DNA of 53,089 nt from Solobacterium sp. (GTDB lineage Bacteria; Bacillota_I; Bacilli_A; Erysipelotrichales; Erysipelotrichaceae). The DNA lies in contig JAILCN010000089.1 of assembly GCA_024680365.1 (NCBI GenBank), positions 1-53,089 of the forward strand. Direction: 5' to 3'. A program made the position numbers and the translations under genes. The notes below the pieces were generated by a model. The model was not told the DNA's origin and made no database searches. It was given only the letters and a program-made list of their open reading frames with translations. Shown here in pieces: positions 26,485-35,736 of this stretch (position 1 is the first letter of the stretch; the number at the start of each line of letters is the position of its first letter).

Positions 26485-28047
26485 TTACAGTTTTATTGTT
26501 TGTTCCTGCCCGTCCAGCACATAGTCGACAGTACCGTCCGCATGGTATACGACAGACTGCGCTTCGCTGAGATGTCTCAGACGCTGATAGTTCTTTACTG
26601 TCCCGTCACTGTACTGACCGGCATCGTCGCTGGTCATGAATACGCCGCCCAGCAGTGCACAGAGCGCAGCGAGTTTTTCTTTCTGTCCGGGCGAAAGCGT
26701 CGTGTTTTCATCCCGGAGGAAGAAGACATCAGGATCAGACATGTACGCCCTGCCGTTCACCTGTCTTCTGGAAATGATGTTGGCGATCGCGTTCTTCGTT
26801 GACGGACGTTCTCTGTGAATGATCCGCATGTACGGCTTGTCATTCCAGTCCAGCGTTACGTCACAGCCGATCCGGCAGTAATCAACAATGCCGAATGCCG
26901 GCATGACAGGCACGCCGCAGCCAAGGATCAGTTTGTCGCCGCACAGTTCACGCAGCAGCTTCATCGCCCGGATCATTCTGCCGGCTCTTGTCTCCCGCTC
27001 ATTGCCGAATGCCGCAGCGCCATAAAGGAAGTCCAGCTTGACCAGATCATATCCCCATTCATTCAGCACTCTGTCAAAGACTTTCTTCAGATAGTCGATG
27101 ACTTCCGGATGATCGATATCCAGTCCGTAGAAGCCGGACCAGTTGCAGCCGCATTTCCAGGGGCTGCCGTTTTCTTTCACGAACCAGTCCTGATGATCGC
27201 GGAACAGCCGGGATTTTTCTTCGGCGGCAAACGGCGCCAGCCAGATGCCTGCCCTGAATCCTTTTTCATGAATGCTGTCAGCCGCATTCTTCATGCCGTC
27301 CGGGAACTTGACGGGATCAGGTTCCAGCCAGTCGCCGATAAATGGCTCCCAGCCGTCGTCGATCTGAAACAGGTCACCCGGCTTCAGGATCTTCATACTG
27401 CCTTCCAGATCGCTCAGGATCGCTTCCTGATCGATATTCTGGTAGCGGTTGTACCAGGAACTGTAGCCATACAGTTTGCTCGTTGTCCGCGGTCTGATCT
27501 GCAGAGCCGCAAACCATCTGTCAAACACTTCATCTTCACTGCCTTCCGCATAGAACAGATCGAACACATGATACTCACCGCTGACCCGGAGGCCGGCACA
27601 GTCTCTGCTGATCTTCAGACTTCCGGTATTTGCGTCATACCGGAACATGGTGTATCCGGGCTCTTCATCCAGTGAAGCAAACAGACGGTAGAATTCACCC
27701 TTTTTCAGATACATCCAGGAAAACCCGTGCAGGATCCCCTTCTGATTCGGATACTCAGCAAAGTGGTAATCCGAATATCTGTCAAAGCTGTAATGATTTA
27801 CCGCGGCACGGGGAATGCCATGCAGACCGCGGATCGAAGATGACGGCGTATACTCCGGACATGTTGTCCACGTCTGATATCCGTTCATGAAGATCGTTTC
27901 ATGGGCGGAACAGGGAACTCTGAGCTCCATCTCACAGGACGTAAGAATACCGTCTGCTTCAGCGGTAATGATGCATTTTCCTTTCCGGATATCTGCTGAA
28001 CCGCTCAGTATTTCTTTACCGGCAGTCAGTTTCCATTCGCCTTTCAT
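26485..28047 (-). CDS. Alpha-galactosidase, GH36/clan D
   Basis: A 520-residue enzyme expected to cleave terminal alpha-galactosides such as melibiose or raffinose. After an N-terminal beta-domain (about 1-185) comes the TIM barrel, with WYNRYQNI, the DDGW substrate site, the nucleophile Asp in LVKLDFLYGA and the acid/base Asp in CRIGCDVTLDW. It is shorter than typical 700-residue GH36 enzymes, resembling compact members. There is no signal peptide, so it acts on imported sugar. It overlaps the transporter gene by 4 nt (ATGA). Confidence 0.88.
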   Translation of the reverse strand: MKGEWKLTAGKEILSGSADIRKGKCIITAEADGILTSCEMELRVPCSAHETIFMNGYQTWTTCPEYTPSSSIRGLHGIPRAAVNHYSFDRYSDYHFAEYPNQKGILHGFSWMYLKKGEFYRLFASLDEEPGYTMFRYDANTGSLKISRDCAGLRVSGEYHVFDLFYAEGSEDEVFDRWFAALQIRPRTTSKLYGYSSWYNRYQNIDQEAILSDLEGSMKILKPGDLFQIDDGWEPFIGDWLEPDPVKFPDGMKNAADSIHEKGFRAGIWLAPFAAEEKSRLFRDHQDWFVKENGSPWKCGCNWSGFYGLDIDHPEVIDYLKKVFDRVLNEWGYDLVKLDFLYGAAAFGNERETRAGRMIRAMKLLRELCGDKLILGCGVPVMPAFGIVDYCRIGCDVTLDWNDKPYMRIIHRERPSTKNAIANIISRRQVNGRAYMSDPDVFFLRDENTTLSPGQKEKLAALCALLGGVFMTSDDAGQYSDGTVKNYQRLRHLSEAQSVVYHADGTVDYVLDGQEQTIKL

Positions 28048-29435
28048 TTGATCAGACTCCCGCGCTTCTCAAGCAGCTCCTGAGCGATCTGCTCGGAATA
28101 TGCATCGGTCAGCAGGAACTTTTTGCTGAAGACAAACAGCGCGCAGATCAGTCCGCAGATCGGGATGATCGTCATCAGAAGACGGAGACCGAAGATCGTT
28201 GAAGCGCTCTGCGCAACGATCTCACCAACATCTTCCGTATTGCCTTCCAGTCCGATCAGATCCAGACCGACGCCGGCCAGGAATACTGCCACGCCCGACG
28301 CAGCCTTGACAACAAATGTCTGCATCGAGAAGATGACGGATTCCTCACGGGTCCCGGTCTTCTTTTCGCCATAGTCTACGGATGCAGAAAGGAATACAGT
28401 TGTCAGAACTGTCAGGATACCGTTGGAGACAAAGACCAGGACACCCGGGATCAGCAGGACCACGATGTTATGAGCAAAGCCGGCAAGGCAGACGCCAAGC
28501 AGGATCAGGTATCCGGTGATCGCCGAGATCAGGCAGATCCTGAAGATCTGTTCATTGGAACGGAATTTGCGGAGCAGCGGATACAGCAGCATCATGCCGA
28601 GGATCTGGGAACCGCCGCCGACAGAAGAGAAGATCGTATATGTTCCCTTCCAGCCTTCGCCGCCGAAATCATATTTGAAGAAGTAAATGATCAGTGTAGA
28701 TGTGATATACAGCGCACAGTTGATCAGAATGATCGTCAGGACAGTGACCATTGCCTGGTCATTGCGGAACAGTGAAGTAAACATTTCCTTCACGGATGTC
28801 GTTTCCATCTTTTCGTCTGTTTTCTTCTCATCAATGGACTTGCAGAGGAAGACTTCCGTCAGTACAAAGATCACGGAAACGATCAGGGCAAACAGCAGGA
28901 AGCCTCTGCGTTCGTCGCTGCCGCCCAGCATGCCGACAGTGATGACAGTGCCGATGGTGATCAGCGCGTTGCCGACGCCAGCGCAGGTACGGCCGATAAC
29001 GGACAGGTTTTCCCGGTCGGAAGCCGTATCCGTCACAGCCGGGATCATTGACCAGAACGGGATATCCATCATCGTATATGTCACGCCCCAGAGAATATAG
29101 ACGACCGCGAAGTATACCATCAGTCCGGCCTGAGAAAGATCCGGAGCCGCAAACAGAGCAAACAGGACAAATGCGTTGAGAACTGTTCCGCTGAACAGCC
29201 AGGGACGGAACTTGCCCCATTTGGAATTCGTCTTGGCGACAAGAACTCCCATAAACGGATCGTTTGCCGCGTCAAAGACACGGGCGATCATCAGGATCAG
29301 ACCGACGAATGAAGCTGAGAGTCCGAGAATGTCCTGGTAGTAATACATAACATAGGAAGCGGACAGCGCATAGACCATGTCCTTGCCGACTGCGCCGATT
29401 CCGTATGCCGCTTTCTGTCTGGCACCGAATTTCAT
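28044..29435 (-). CDS. GPH-family (MelB-like) glycoside symporter
   Basis: A 463-residue, 12-helix transporter of the glycoside-pentoside-hexuronide:cation family. The N-terminal GIGAVGKDMVYALSASYVMYY and the R-x-x-DAANDPFMG motif with its charged cation-site Asp are visible. It probably brings galactosides into the cell with Na+ or H+. No IIA-type C-terminal domain is fused. It sits between the two glycosidase genes, overlapping each by 4 nt. Confidence 0.9.
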   Translation of the reverse strand: MKFGARQKAAYGIGAVGKDMVYALSASYVMYYYQDILGLSASFVGLILMIARVFDAANDPFMGVLVAKTNSKWGKFRPWLFSGTVLNAFVLFALFAAPDLSQAGLMVYFAVVYILWGVTYTMMDIPFWSMIPAVTDTASDRENLSVIGRTCAGVGNALITIGTVITVGMLGGSDERRGFLLFALIVSVIFVLTEVFLCKSIDEKKTDEKMETTSVKEMFTSLFRNDQAMVTVLTIILINCALYITSTLIIYFFKYDFGGEGWKGTYTIFSSVGGGSQILGMMLLYPLLRKFRSNEQIFRICLISAITGYLILLGVCLAGFAHNIVVLLIPGVLVFVSNGILTVLTTVFLSASVDYGEKKTGTREESVIFSMQTFVVKAASGVAVFLAGVGLDLIGLEGNTEDVGEIVAQSASTIFGLRLLMTIIPICGLICALFVFSKKFLLTDAYSEQIAQELLEKRGSLIK

Positions 29436-31777
29436 GATAGATTACCTCCTTTGCAGATCAGATGGACGGTGACGTCTTCGATCCCGTCCGCGTGTATAGT
29501 AACGGCCGCCTGGCCGCTTTCGCCTGTTGTTCTGACATATGTGCCGCACATGCCGCCTTCCGCAGTGACTGTATCAGGTCCGACGATCGCAGCCGGACCG
29601 CTCACGCTGATGTGCACAGGCACCTGAGCATATGACGCGGTATTTCCGTTAGCATCACGGATCACGATCCGCACAGCCGCCATATCATAGGTGTCGCTGT
29701 CATACAGCACATCGCCGCTGCACTTCACATCCAGATGAAGCCTGGTGTTCGGCGACTTGATCACAGTCTTCACAGGGTGACCGTCTTTCATGGCGTCAAA
29801 CCGCCATTCCACAGCATCGCCGCCCCAGTTGCCGACATATTTGCCATACAGTTCCACACCCTTTTCATACGTCATGCCGTATCTCAGCATGCACCAGGCA
29901 AGCATGGACTTGTATCTGACCGGAAGGTCTGCCATGCCGTATTTTGCGGCACCCTGCAGAGCTTCATGTACATATTTTTCCTTGGTTCCGGTAAAGCCTT
30001 CGTTGTTTGCGATCAGGCAGCCGATCGTATCGTCGATCAGGATCGGACCGTGCTTCAGACCATCCCAGCCTTCACTGATGAAATCCCGTACAAACTGTCC
30101 GTTCTTGTACAGCCGTACACTGTCCGCATTGGTAAACGCATAGATGTCGGAAAGATTGCCGGCTGCGTAATCGCCGATATCCATCGGTGACCCGATCTCG
30201 AGAACAGGAACATCATCCTGCTGTGCTGCGTAAACATACGCTGCTGTCTTGGGATTGCGGAAGGAATCCATGACGCCGTGATAGCAGATCCTGTCGCCGC
30301 TTCCAAAGTCTTTATGGGTCGGATAGTCAAACATGCACCACTGGAAGCATCCCATATGTTCGCCGTCTGCCATCGCTGCATTCAGTACTCTGGCATGACG
30401 CAAAGCGTGTTCCTGACGCTTCAGCCACGGGTCAAAGGACTTTGTCGGGAACATATGTCCGTTGGCTTCCGTGATCATCAGCGGCTTCTTTTCTTTTGTG
30501 ACGTCTTTCTTGGGCTTGCAGCCGGGATTTGCTCCGCTGTGCGAGAAGTCGTTGTATCCGTAAATATCTTCCAGCAGAGAGCTGTTTTCAATATAGCGGA
30601 CGCCGGAGGTCGGTCTTGTCGGATCCAGTCTGTGTGCCATTTCATTGGTCATTGTATAAAGTGCGTCATTGTCGACAGATTCATTGATGCGCACGCCCCA
30701 GATGACGATCGAAGGATGCTGACGGTATTCCGTGACCATCTCTTCCGTATTCACGACAGCCTGTTTCTGCCATGCTTCATCACCGATATGCTGCCAGCCC
30801 GGGATCTCCGTGAAAACAAGCAGACCAAGTCTGTCGCAGGCATCGATGAAGGCATGCGACTGCGGATAGTGCGATGTGCGCACAGCGTTCACGCCAAGCT
30901 CTTCTTTCAGGATTCTCGCGTCTTCGACCTGCAGGGAATCACTGACCGCATAGCCGACATACGGATAGCACTGGTGTCTGTTCAGACCTCTGATGAATAC
31001 TTCTTTCTCATTCAGATAGAAATGATTCTCATCGATCCTGACCGTCCGGAATCCGAATGTGATCTGTTTCTGATCGCTTCCTGCGGTGATCGTACAAGTA
31101 TACAGGACGGGATGATCGATCTCCCATGCCTGCGCGTCAGGACAGCGCATCCGGAAGGTGCAGTTCTCCGCCCTTCCGCTGTAGCTTCCGATCACTCTGC
31201 CATCGCTGTCAGTGACCTGCGCGCTGAGTGTTTCATTGTCATACGGACCGTCCATTTTCAGCTCACAGACTGCAGTATGGAGATCAGGCGTTGTAATATA
31301 TGCGTCCGCGATCATCAGCTGCGGTCTTGATTCCAGCCAGACGTGACGGTAAATGCCGCCGAATGTCAGATAGTCCACAACATATCCGAACGGCGGGATC
31401 TCACCGTTTTCCGTCGTATCCAGACGGACAGTGACAACATTATCTTCACCGTAATGAATATGATCCGTGATCTCAAAGGAGAAAGCAGTATACCCGGAAC
31501 GATGAGTTCCCAGATATGTGCCGTTAAACCACACGTCCGCAATATGAGCAGCTCCGTCAAAGCGGATAGAATGACGCATGTCCTTTTCGCTTACATCGAA
31601 TTTCAGATGTCTTCTGTATCCGGCTGTCATCTGATAGTCAGCCGGATCAATATAGTGAAGCGGCAGTTCTTTTACCGTATGCGGGATCCTGACCCTGCAT
31701 TCACATCCGCTTCCTTCCAGGAATGCATCATCCCAGTGTGATGTAAATTCCCATCCGTCATCAATTCTGATTTTCAT
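29432..31777 (-). CDS. Beta-galactosidase-like enzyme, GH2
   Basis: A 781-residue intracellular GH2 enzyme. Domain order: jelly-roll sugar-binding domain (about 1-170), Ig-like domain (about 175-265), TIM barrel (about 265-550) and C-terminal beta domains. The acid/base Glu is in VWGVRINES and the nucleophile in LMITEANGHMFPTK. The overall pattern suits beta-galactosidase, though beta-glucuronidase or related activity cannot be excluded. AAGGAG lies 9 nt before the start, which overlaps the end of the TetR gene by 17 nt. Confidence 0.87.
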   Translation of the reverse strand: MKIRIDDGWEFTSHWDDAFLEGSGCECRVRIPHTVKELPLHYIDPADYQMTAGYRRHLKFDVSEKDMRHSIRFDGAAHIADVWFNGTYLGTHRSGYTAFSFEITDHIHYGEDNVVTVRLDTTENGEIPPFGYVVDYLTFGGIYRHVWLESRPQLMIADAYITTPDLHTAVCELKMDGPYDNETLSAQVTDSDGRVIGSYSGRAENCTFRMRCPDAQAWEIDHPVLYTCTITAGSDQKQITFGFRTVRIDENHFYLNEKEVFIRGLNRHQCYPYVGYAVSDSLQVEDARILKEELGVNAVRTSHYPQSHAFIDACDRLGLLVFTEIPGWQHIGDEAWQKQAVVNTEEMVTEYRQHPSIVIWGVRINESVDNDALYTMTNEMAHRLDPTRPTSGVRYIENSSLLEDIYGYNDFSHSGANPGCKPKKDVTKEKKPLMITEANGHMFPTKSFDPWLKRQEHALRHARVLNAAMADGEHMGCFQWCMFDYPTHKDFGSGDRICYHGVMDSFRNPKTAAYVYAAQQDDVPVLEIGSPMDIGDYAAGNLSDIYAFTNADSVRLYKNGQFVRDFISEGWDGLKHGPILIDDTIGCLIANNEGFTGTKEKYVHEALQGAAKYGMADLPVRYKSMLAWCMLRYGMTYEKGVELYGKYVGNWGGDAVEWRFDAMKDGHPVKTVIKSPNTRLHLDVKCSGDVLYDSDTYDMAAVRIVIRDANGNTASYAQVPVHISVSGPAAIVGPDTVTAEGGMCGTYVRTTGESGQAAVTIHADGIEDVTVHLICKGGNLS

Positions 31778-32324
31778 GATTGATCACTCCTTCCATAATG
31801 ATATCCATCATCTCCTTTAATGCTTCGCTGTACGGCACCCCTGCCTCGCGTTCAGAACGGGAGAGGAACTGTTCGATCGAAGCAGTAAACATCATCTGCA
31901 TGATGGGAATATTGAATTTTCTGAGGACACCGCTTTCCATGCCTTCCCGCATCAGCGCTACCACCGGTTCCCAGTCCGCTTCCAGATGACGGACAAGGTG
32001 CGCTTCAACGGCTGGATACATCTCGTGCAGCTCTTTCAGATGACGCAGCTCGATCCGTGAGTAATCCTCCGGCATCGCGATCATCACATATCTCAGCTTT
32101 TCCGTCAGTTCAAGATCTTTCTCAAGGATCTTCCGCTTGGTGTCCTGGATCTCCGCAAAAAAACTGTCCAGCATCGCGATCAGCAGCTCTTCCTTGGACT
32201 TGAAATAGACATAGATCGTCTTTTTTGAAATATGAAGAGATTCGGCAATGTCATCCATTTTGAATTTCAGACCGGCTTCAGCAAACTGCCGTATGCCTTC
32301 TTCAATGATGTTTTTACTGTCCAT
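31761..32324 (-). CDS. TetR-family regulator of the galactoside operon
   Basis: A 187-residue TetR protein. The N-terminal helix-turn-helix (about 5-50) contains AGLKFKMDDIAESLHISKKTIYVYFKSKEEL; the C-terminal helical ligand domain is unlike any I can name. It is the first gene of a four-gene unit (regulator, GH2, symporter, GH36), each overlapping the next, so it likely controls its own operon. A 28-bp inverted repeat lies between the promoter and the start codon. Confidence 0.93.
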   Translation of the reverse strand: MDSKNIIEEGIRQFAEAGLKFKMDDIAESLHISKKTIYVYFKSKEELLIAMLDSFFAEIQDTKRKILEKDLELTEKLRYVMIAMPEDYSRIELRHLKELHEMYPAVEAHLVRHLEADWEPVVALMREGMESGVLRKFNIPIMQMMFTASIEQFLSRSEREAGVPYSEALKEMMDIIMEGVINHENQN

Positions 32325-32326
32325 CA

Positions 32327-32354
32327 GGAAACCTATATTCCTTTCTCAGTTTCC
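32327..32354. promoter_or_regulatory. Candidate TetR operator
   Basis: GGAAAC (32327-32332) and GTTTCC (32349-32354) form an inverted repeat with a 16-bp spacer in the transcript start region, immediately before the regulator start codon. Confidence 0.5.
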
Positions 32355-32382
32355 ATTATAGCAAATGTAAGCGCTTTAGCAA
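32355..32382 (-). promoter_or_regulatory. Promoter of the galactoside operon
   Basis: On the minus strand TTGCTA (32377-32382), a 16-bp spacer and TATAAT (32355-32360) with an extended -10 (TGCTATAAT). Confidence 0.78.
32366..32379. promoter_or_regulatory. CcpA cre site inside the promoter spacer
   Basis: TGTAAGCGCTTTAG matches the catabolite-responsive element consensus TGWAANCGNTNWCA at nearly all fixed positions. It lies between -35 and -10, where CcpA binding would block polymerase, so glucose repression of the galactoside genes is expected. Confidence 0.72.
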
Positions 32383-32390
32383 TGATTCAG

Positions 32391-32418
32391 ACAAAAGAAA
32401 ACCGGACATCAGTCCGGT
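32391..32418 (-). terminator. gmk terminator
   Basis: Minus strand: ACCGGAC, TGAT loop, GTCCGGT, then TTTCTTTTG. Confidence 0.8.
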
Positions 32419-32423
32419 CTGGA

Positions 32424-32996
32424 TCAGAATTTCTTCTTCATATGGTGGAGAATGATCACACGGATAATATCCGCTGCCAGATCGATGTCGTCATTGCAGA
32501 CAACGTATCTGTACTGGGAAACCATCTGCATTTCCCGCTCTGCCTTGGCAAGCCGTTCCTGCACGATCTCTTCCGGTTCGGTCGCTCTTCCCCGGATCCG
32601 CTTCTCCAGCTCTTCCATATTCGGCGGAACGATGAAGATCGTCAGGGCATCTTCTACTTTCTCAATGACCTGCCTGCATCCCTGCACTTCGATCTCCAGA
32701 AGAACATTTCTGCCTTCTGCTCTGAGACGTTCCACTTCCTTCAGAGGTGTTCCGTAATAATTTCCGACAAATTCCGCTGACTCCAGGAGTTCGCCGTTTT
32801 CCCTGGCTCTGAGAAATTCCTCTTTGCTGACATAATAATAATTTACGCCTTCCTGCTCTCCCGGACGCATCTCTCTGGTTGTCATGGAGACAGAGAAAGA
32901 CAGCTTCAGCTCCGGATCATCCATGATCCGTTTCAGCACCGTTCCCTTGCCGACGCCGGAAGGCCCGCTCACTACGATCAAAAGTCCTTTTTCCAT
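32424..32996 (-). CDS. gmk: Guanylate kinase
   Basis: A 190-residue kinase converting GMP to GDP. The P-loop is SGPSGVGKGT. The GMP-binding region has SVSMTTREMRPGEQEGVNYYYV and FVGNYYGT, and the lid follows. ATG 32996 has AGGAG 8 nt upstream; the longer frame to 33092 would cross the promoter and is rejected. Divergent from rqcH, as in several Firmicutes where gmk and rqcH are neighbours. Confidence 0.96.
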   Translation of the reverse strand: MEKGLLIVVSGPSGVGKGTVLKRIMDDPELKLSFSVSMTTREMRPGEQEGVNYYYVSKEEFLRARENGELLESAEFVGNYYGTPLKEVERLRAEGRNVLLEIEVQGCRQVIEKVEDALTIFIVPPNMEELEKRIRGRATEPEEIVQERLAKAEREMQMVSQYRYVVCNDDIDLAADIIRVIILHHMKKKF

Positions 32997-33021
32997 GTCA
33001 TCATCTCCTGAATGTACAATA

Positions 33022-33050
33022 ATCATATGCATTCTGAATCCTTCCGTCAA
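33022..33050 (-). promoter_or_regulatory. gmk promoter
   Basis: On the minus strand TTGACG (33045-33050), a 17-bp spacer and TATGAT (33022-33027). Confidence 0.75.
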
Positions 33051-33053
33051 TCG

Positions 33054-33062
33054 TGTTATAAT
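33054..33062 (+). promoter_or_regulatory. rqcH promoter (extended -10)
   Basis: TGTTATAAT, an extended -10 with a perfect hexamer; no clear -35. It is interleaved with the divergent gmk promoter (its -10 lies 4 bp beyond the gmk -35). Confidence 0.65.
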
Positions 33063-33085
33063 ACGAAAGCTACAAAGGAGAACAT

Positions 33086-34732
33086 ATGGCATTAGACGGT
33101 ATTCTGCTCAGCAGGATCATTCCTGAGATACGCAAGGAACTTCCCCTGCGGATCCAGAAAATCTGGGACATATCCCCCAATGAAATACTCTTCCAGGTTC
33201 ACGGCGCTTCCGGAAAACAGCAGCTTCTGATCTCCTGTCATTCTGTCTACAACAGAATGCTTCTGACAAAGCGGAGCTATCCGACCCCTGCGGAACCCGG
33301 TAATTTTGTCATGCTGCTGCGAAAATATCTGGAGGGAGCGGTATTTGAAACAGTAGATCAGCCGGAATACGACCGCTGGTGCGTCTATTCCATTACCCGC
33401 CGGAATCACCTCGGTGATCTTGAAAAACTGTTCCTGTATGTTGAGCTGATGGGCAAATATGCGAATATGATCCTGGTCAATGCAGAAGGAAGGATCATCG
33501 ATGCTCTCAAGCGCATTCCGCCCTTTGAAAACAGCCGCCGGATCATTATTCCCAATGCAGTATTCCCTGTTACACCCTCTCAGAACAAACAGGATCCCTT
33601 CCATTCTTCCGCGATCGATCCCGCGAAGACGCTGACCGCACAGTTTGCCGGTTTCTCACCTTTTCTTTCTGCAGAAGTCGAATACCGGATGGCGCACGGC
33701 CAGTCATTTGCTTCCGTGATGGAAGAGATCCGGGATTCCAAAATGCTGTATATCGCCAACAAGAACAACGAGCCGGTCTTCCACTGCATTGAGCTGAAAA
33801 GCATCGGACCATGCGTCAGCTATCCGGTCTTTGAGGCGTTTGACATTCTCTATTACCGGCGTGAGGAAAAAGAACGGATCAAGCAGGTCAGCGGCGATCT
33901 GTATCACTTTGCCAGAAGACAGCTGAACCATTATCGGCAGAAACTTCCCCGCCTGCTGAAAGAATATGATGAGGCGAAAGACTGCGGCAGATGGAACAAG
34001 TACGGTGAGCTTCTCTATACGCATCAGGTCAGTGACACAAAAGGCATGCAGTCCATCACGCTGGAAGATTATGAGACCGGTCAGCTGGTAACAGTACCGC
34101 TTGACCCGAAGCTGGACGGCAAGGGAAACGCCAGAAAGTGCTATCAGAAATATTCCAAACTGCGCAAGGGACAGACCTATCTGCAGGAACAGATCCGCAT
34201 CTGTGAGGAAGAACTGTCGTATTTCGAGGGGATCCTGGAACAGCTTGATCAGGCTGACTTCACGACCGCCTCAGAGATCCGCGACGAACTGATCCGTCTT
34301 TCCTATATGAAAGACAGCCGGAGCGTACGCAGAAAAAAGAAAAAGGAAACAGCTCCTTCTGTCACTTCTGTACGTACCCCTTCCGGAGTTGTGATCTCCT
34401 ATGGCAGGAACAACCTGCAGAACGAACAGCTGACATGGAAAACAGCGAAAAAAGATGAAGTCTGGCTTCATGCCAAAGACTATCACGGATCACACGTCGT
34501 GATCCATGATCCGTCTCCTGATGAAGATACACTCCGACTTGCAGCCATGATCGCTGCCTATTATTCCGCCGGACGGCAGTCATCCAGCGTTCCCGTTGTC
34601 TACTGTCCCGTCAGAAACCTGAAAAAAATACCAGGTGCGAAACCCGGTATGGTACAGCTTGGTTCTTATAAAATGATCTACATCGATCCGGAAGAAGAAA
34701 CGCTTGAGAAAGCCGGCATTGAAGTCCGCTAG
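33086..34732 (+). CDS. rqcH: Ribosome quality control protein RqcH (NFACT family)
   Basis: A 548-residue homologue of eukaryotic NEMF/Rqc2, formerly annotated as fibronectin-binding FbpA. It binds stalled 50S-peptidyl-tRNA and recruits tRNA-Ala to add alanine tails that mark the peptide for decay. NFACT-N (MALDGILLSRI; LRKYLEGA), a central coiled-coil (about 270-410) and the NFACT-R domain (VWLHAKDYHGSHVVI; PVVYCPVRNL) are seen. AAAGGAG lies 5 nt before ATG. It ends inside the convergent rluB gene, sharing a CTAG that supplies both stop codons. Confidence 0.95.
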   Translation: MALDGILLSRIIPEIRKELPLRIQKIWDISPNEILFQVHGASGKQQLLISCHSVYNRMLLTKRSYPTPAEPGNFVMLLRKYLEGAVFETVDQPEYDRWCVYSITRRNHLGDLEKLFLYVELMGKYANMILVNAEGRIIDALKRIPPFENSRRIIIPNAVFPVTPSQNKQDPFHSSAIDPAKTLTAQFAGFSPFLSAEVEYRMAHGQSFASVMEEIRDSKMLYIANKNNEPVFHCIELKSIGPCVSYPVFEAFDILYYRREEKERIKQVSGDLYHFARRQLNHYRQKLPRLLKEYDEAKDCGRWNKYGELLYTHQVSDTKGMQSITLEDYETGQLVTVPLDPKLDGKGNARKCYQKYSKLRKGQTYLQEQIRICEEELSYFEGILEQLDQADFTTASEIRDELIRLSYMKDSRSVRRKKKKETAPSVTSVRTPSGVVISYGRNNLQNEQLTWKTAKKDEVWLHAKDYHGSHVVIHDPSPDEDTLRLAAMIAAYYSAGRQSSSVPVVYCPVRNLKKIPGAKPGMVQLGSYKMIYIDPEEETLEKAGIEVR

Positions 34733-35448
34733 CTTCTGGCGATCGCCAGCAGTTTCTTCACTTCATACATGCGCAGTTTCCGGTATTCTCCCTGCCGCAG
34801 ACCGCCCAGTTCCAGGCATCCATAGGCAATGCGGTTGAGTTTCCGGACTTCGCAGTGAAAGTATTCCATCATTCTCCGTACTTCACGGTTGCGTCCTTCA
34901 TAGATCGTGATCCGCAGTACGGTTTTCTTTTTGCCTTCCAGACGGCTGACGATCTCGACATCAGCCGGCAGTGTCTTACCGTCATCCAGCATGATCCCGT
35001 TGGCAAGGAGTCTGGCCATGTCATCGGTGATCACGCCGTTGAGATGCACCTCATATGTCTTGGGAAGATGGGAACGCGGATGCATCATGGCATTCGCAAA
35101 ATCTCCGTCATTGGTCATCAGCAGAATGCCGGTCGTATCATAGTCCAGGCGGCCGACCGGAAAGATCCTTTCCTTTACGCCTTCAAAACAGTCCATCACC
35201 GTTGTCCTGCCTTTGTCATCAGATGCGGAACAGATCACTCTGGCCGGCTTGTTGAGCAGATAATATACTTTTTCCTCCCGGCGCAGCGGTTTTCCTTCTA
35301 CTGTCACTTCATCTGTATCGCTGACCTGCACGCCCATCTCCGTCACGACTCTGCCGTTGACTTTTACTTTTCCGGCAGCGATCAGCTCCTCAGCCTTGCG
35401 GCGGGAAGCGATGCCTGCTTTTGCGATCACTTTCTGCAGTCTTTCCAT
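34729..35448 (-). CDS. rluB: 23S rRNA pseudouridine synthase, RluB type
   Basis: A 239-residue RsuA-family enzyme: an N-terminal S4 domain (MERLQKVIAKAGIASRRKAEELI) and a catalytic domain with the Asp in VGRLDYDTTGILL and the EGRNREVRRM motif. By similarity it modifies helix 89 of 23S rRNA. It follows the ParB-like gene by 12 nt and is the last gene of the nudix operon. Both rluB and the convergent rqcH terminate at the same palindromic CTAG. Confidence 0.93.
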   Translation of the reverse strand: MERLQKVIAKAGIASRRKAEELIAAGKVKVNGRVVTEMGVQVSDTDEVTVEGKPLRREEKVYYLLNKPARVICSASDDKGRTTVMDCFEGVKERIFPVGRLDYDTTGILLMTNDGDFANAMMHPRSHLPKTYEVHLNGVITDDMARLLANGIMLDDGKTLPADVEIVSRLEGKKKTVLRITIYEGRNREVRRMMEYFHCEVRKLNRIAYGCLELGGLRQGEYRKLRMYEVKKLLAIARS

Positions 35449-35460
35449 ATTTCAGTTCTC

Positions 35461-35736
35461 CTAATGCTTGTTCTGTGTATTGCCCCAGTAAGAGCTTCCG
35501 GCTTTTGAAAAATCGTTCAGGATCATCACCGGGATCCTGGCAAAGGAAAGATCTTCTTCCGCCAGCACCTGGCAGGCACTCAGCCGCTTCCTTCCGTCCG
35601 CACATTCATAATATCCGTCCCGTACATTGACCTGGACAGGGATCGCGATGCCCCGTTTTCTGATGCTTTCGATCAGAGACGAAGGATCGCTGTATTCAAA
35701 ACGGATCTGATCCAGATTTACTGTTTTATTGATCAT
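35461..35736 (-). CDS. Stand-alone ParB-like nuclease/CTPase-fold domain
   Basis: A 91-residue protein made only of a ParB N-terminal-like (ParBc/sulfiredoxin-fold) module: PSSLIESIRKRGIAIPVQV followed by the CADGRKRLSAC motif, where ParB proteins have GERR. There is no HTH or dimerisation domain, so it is not a partition ParB. GGAGG lies 6 nt before ATG 35736. It overlaps the papain-like gene by 11 nt. Function unknown. Confidence 0.8.
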   Translation of the reverse strand: MINKTVNLDQIRFEYSDPSSLIESIRKRGIAIPVQVNVRDGYYECADGRKRLSACQVLAEEDLSFARIPVMILNDFSKAGSSYWGNTQNKH

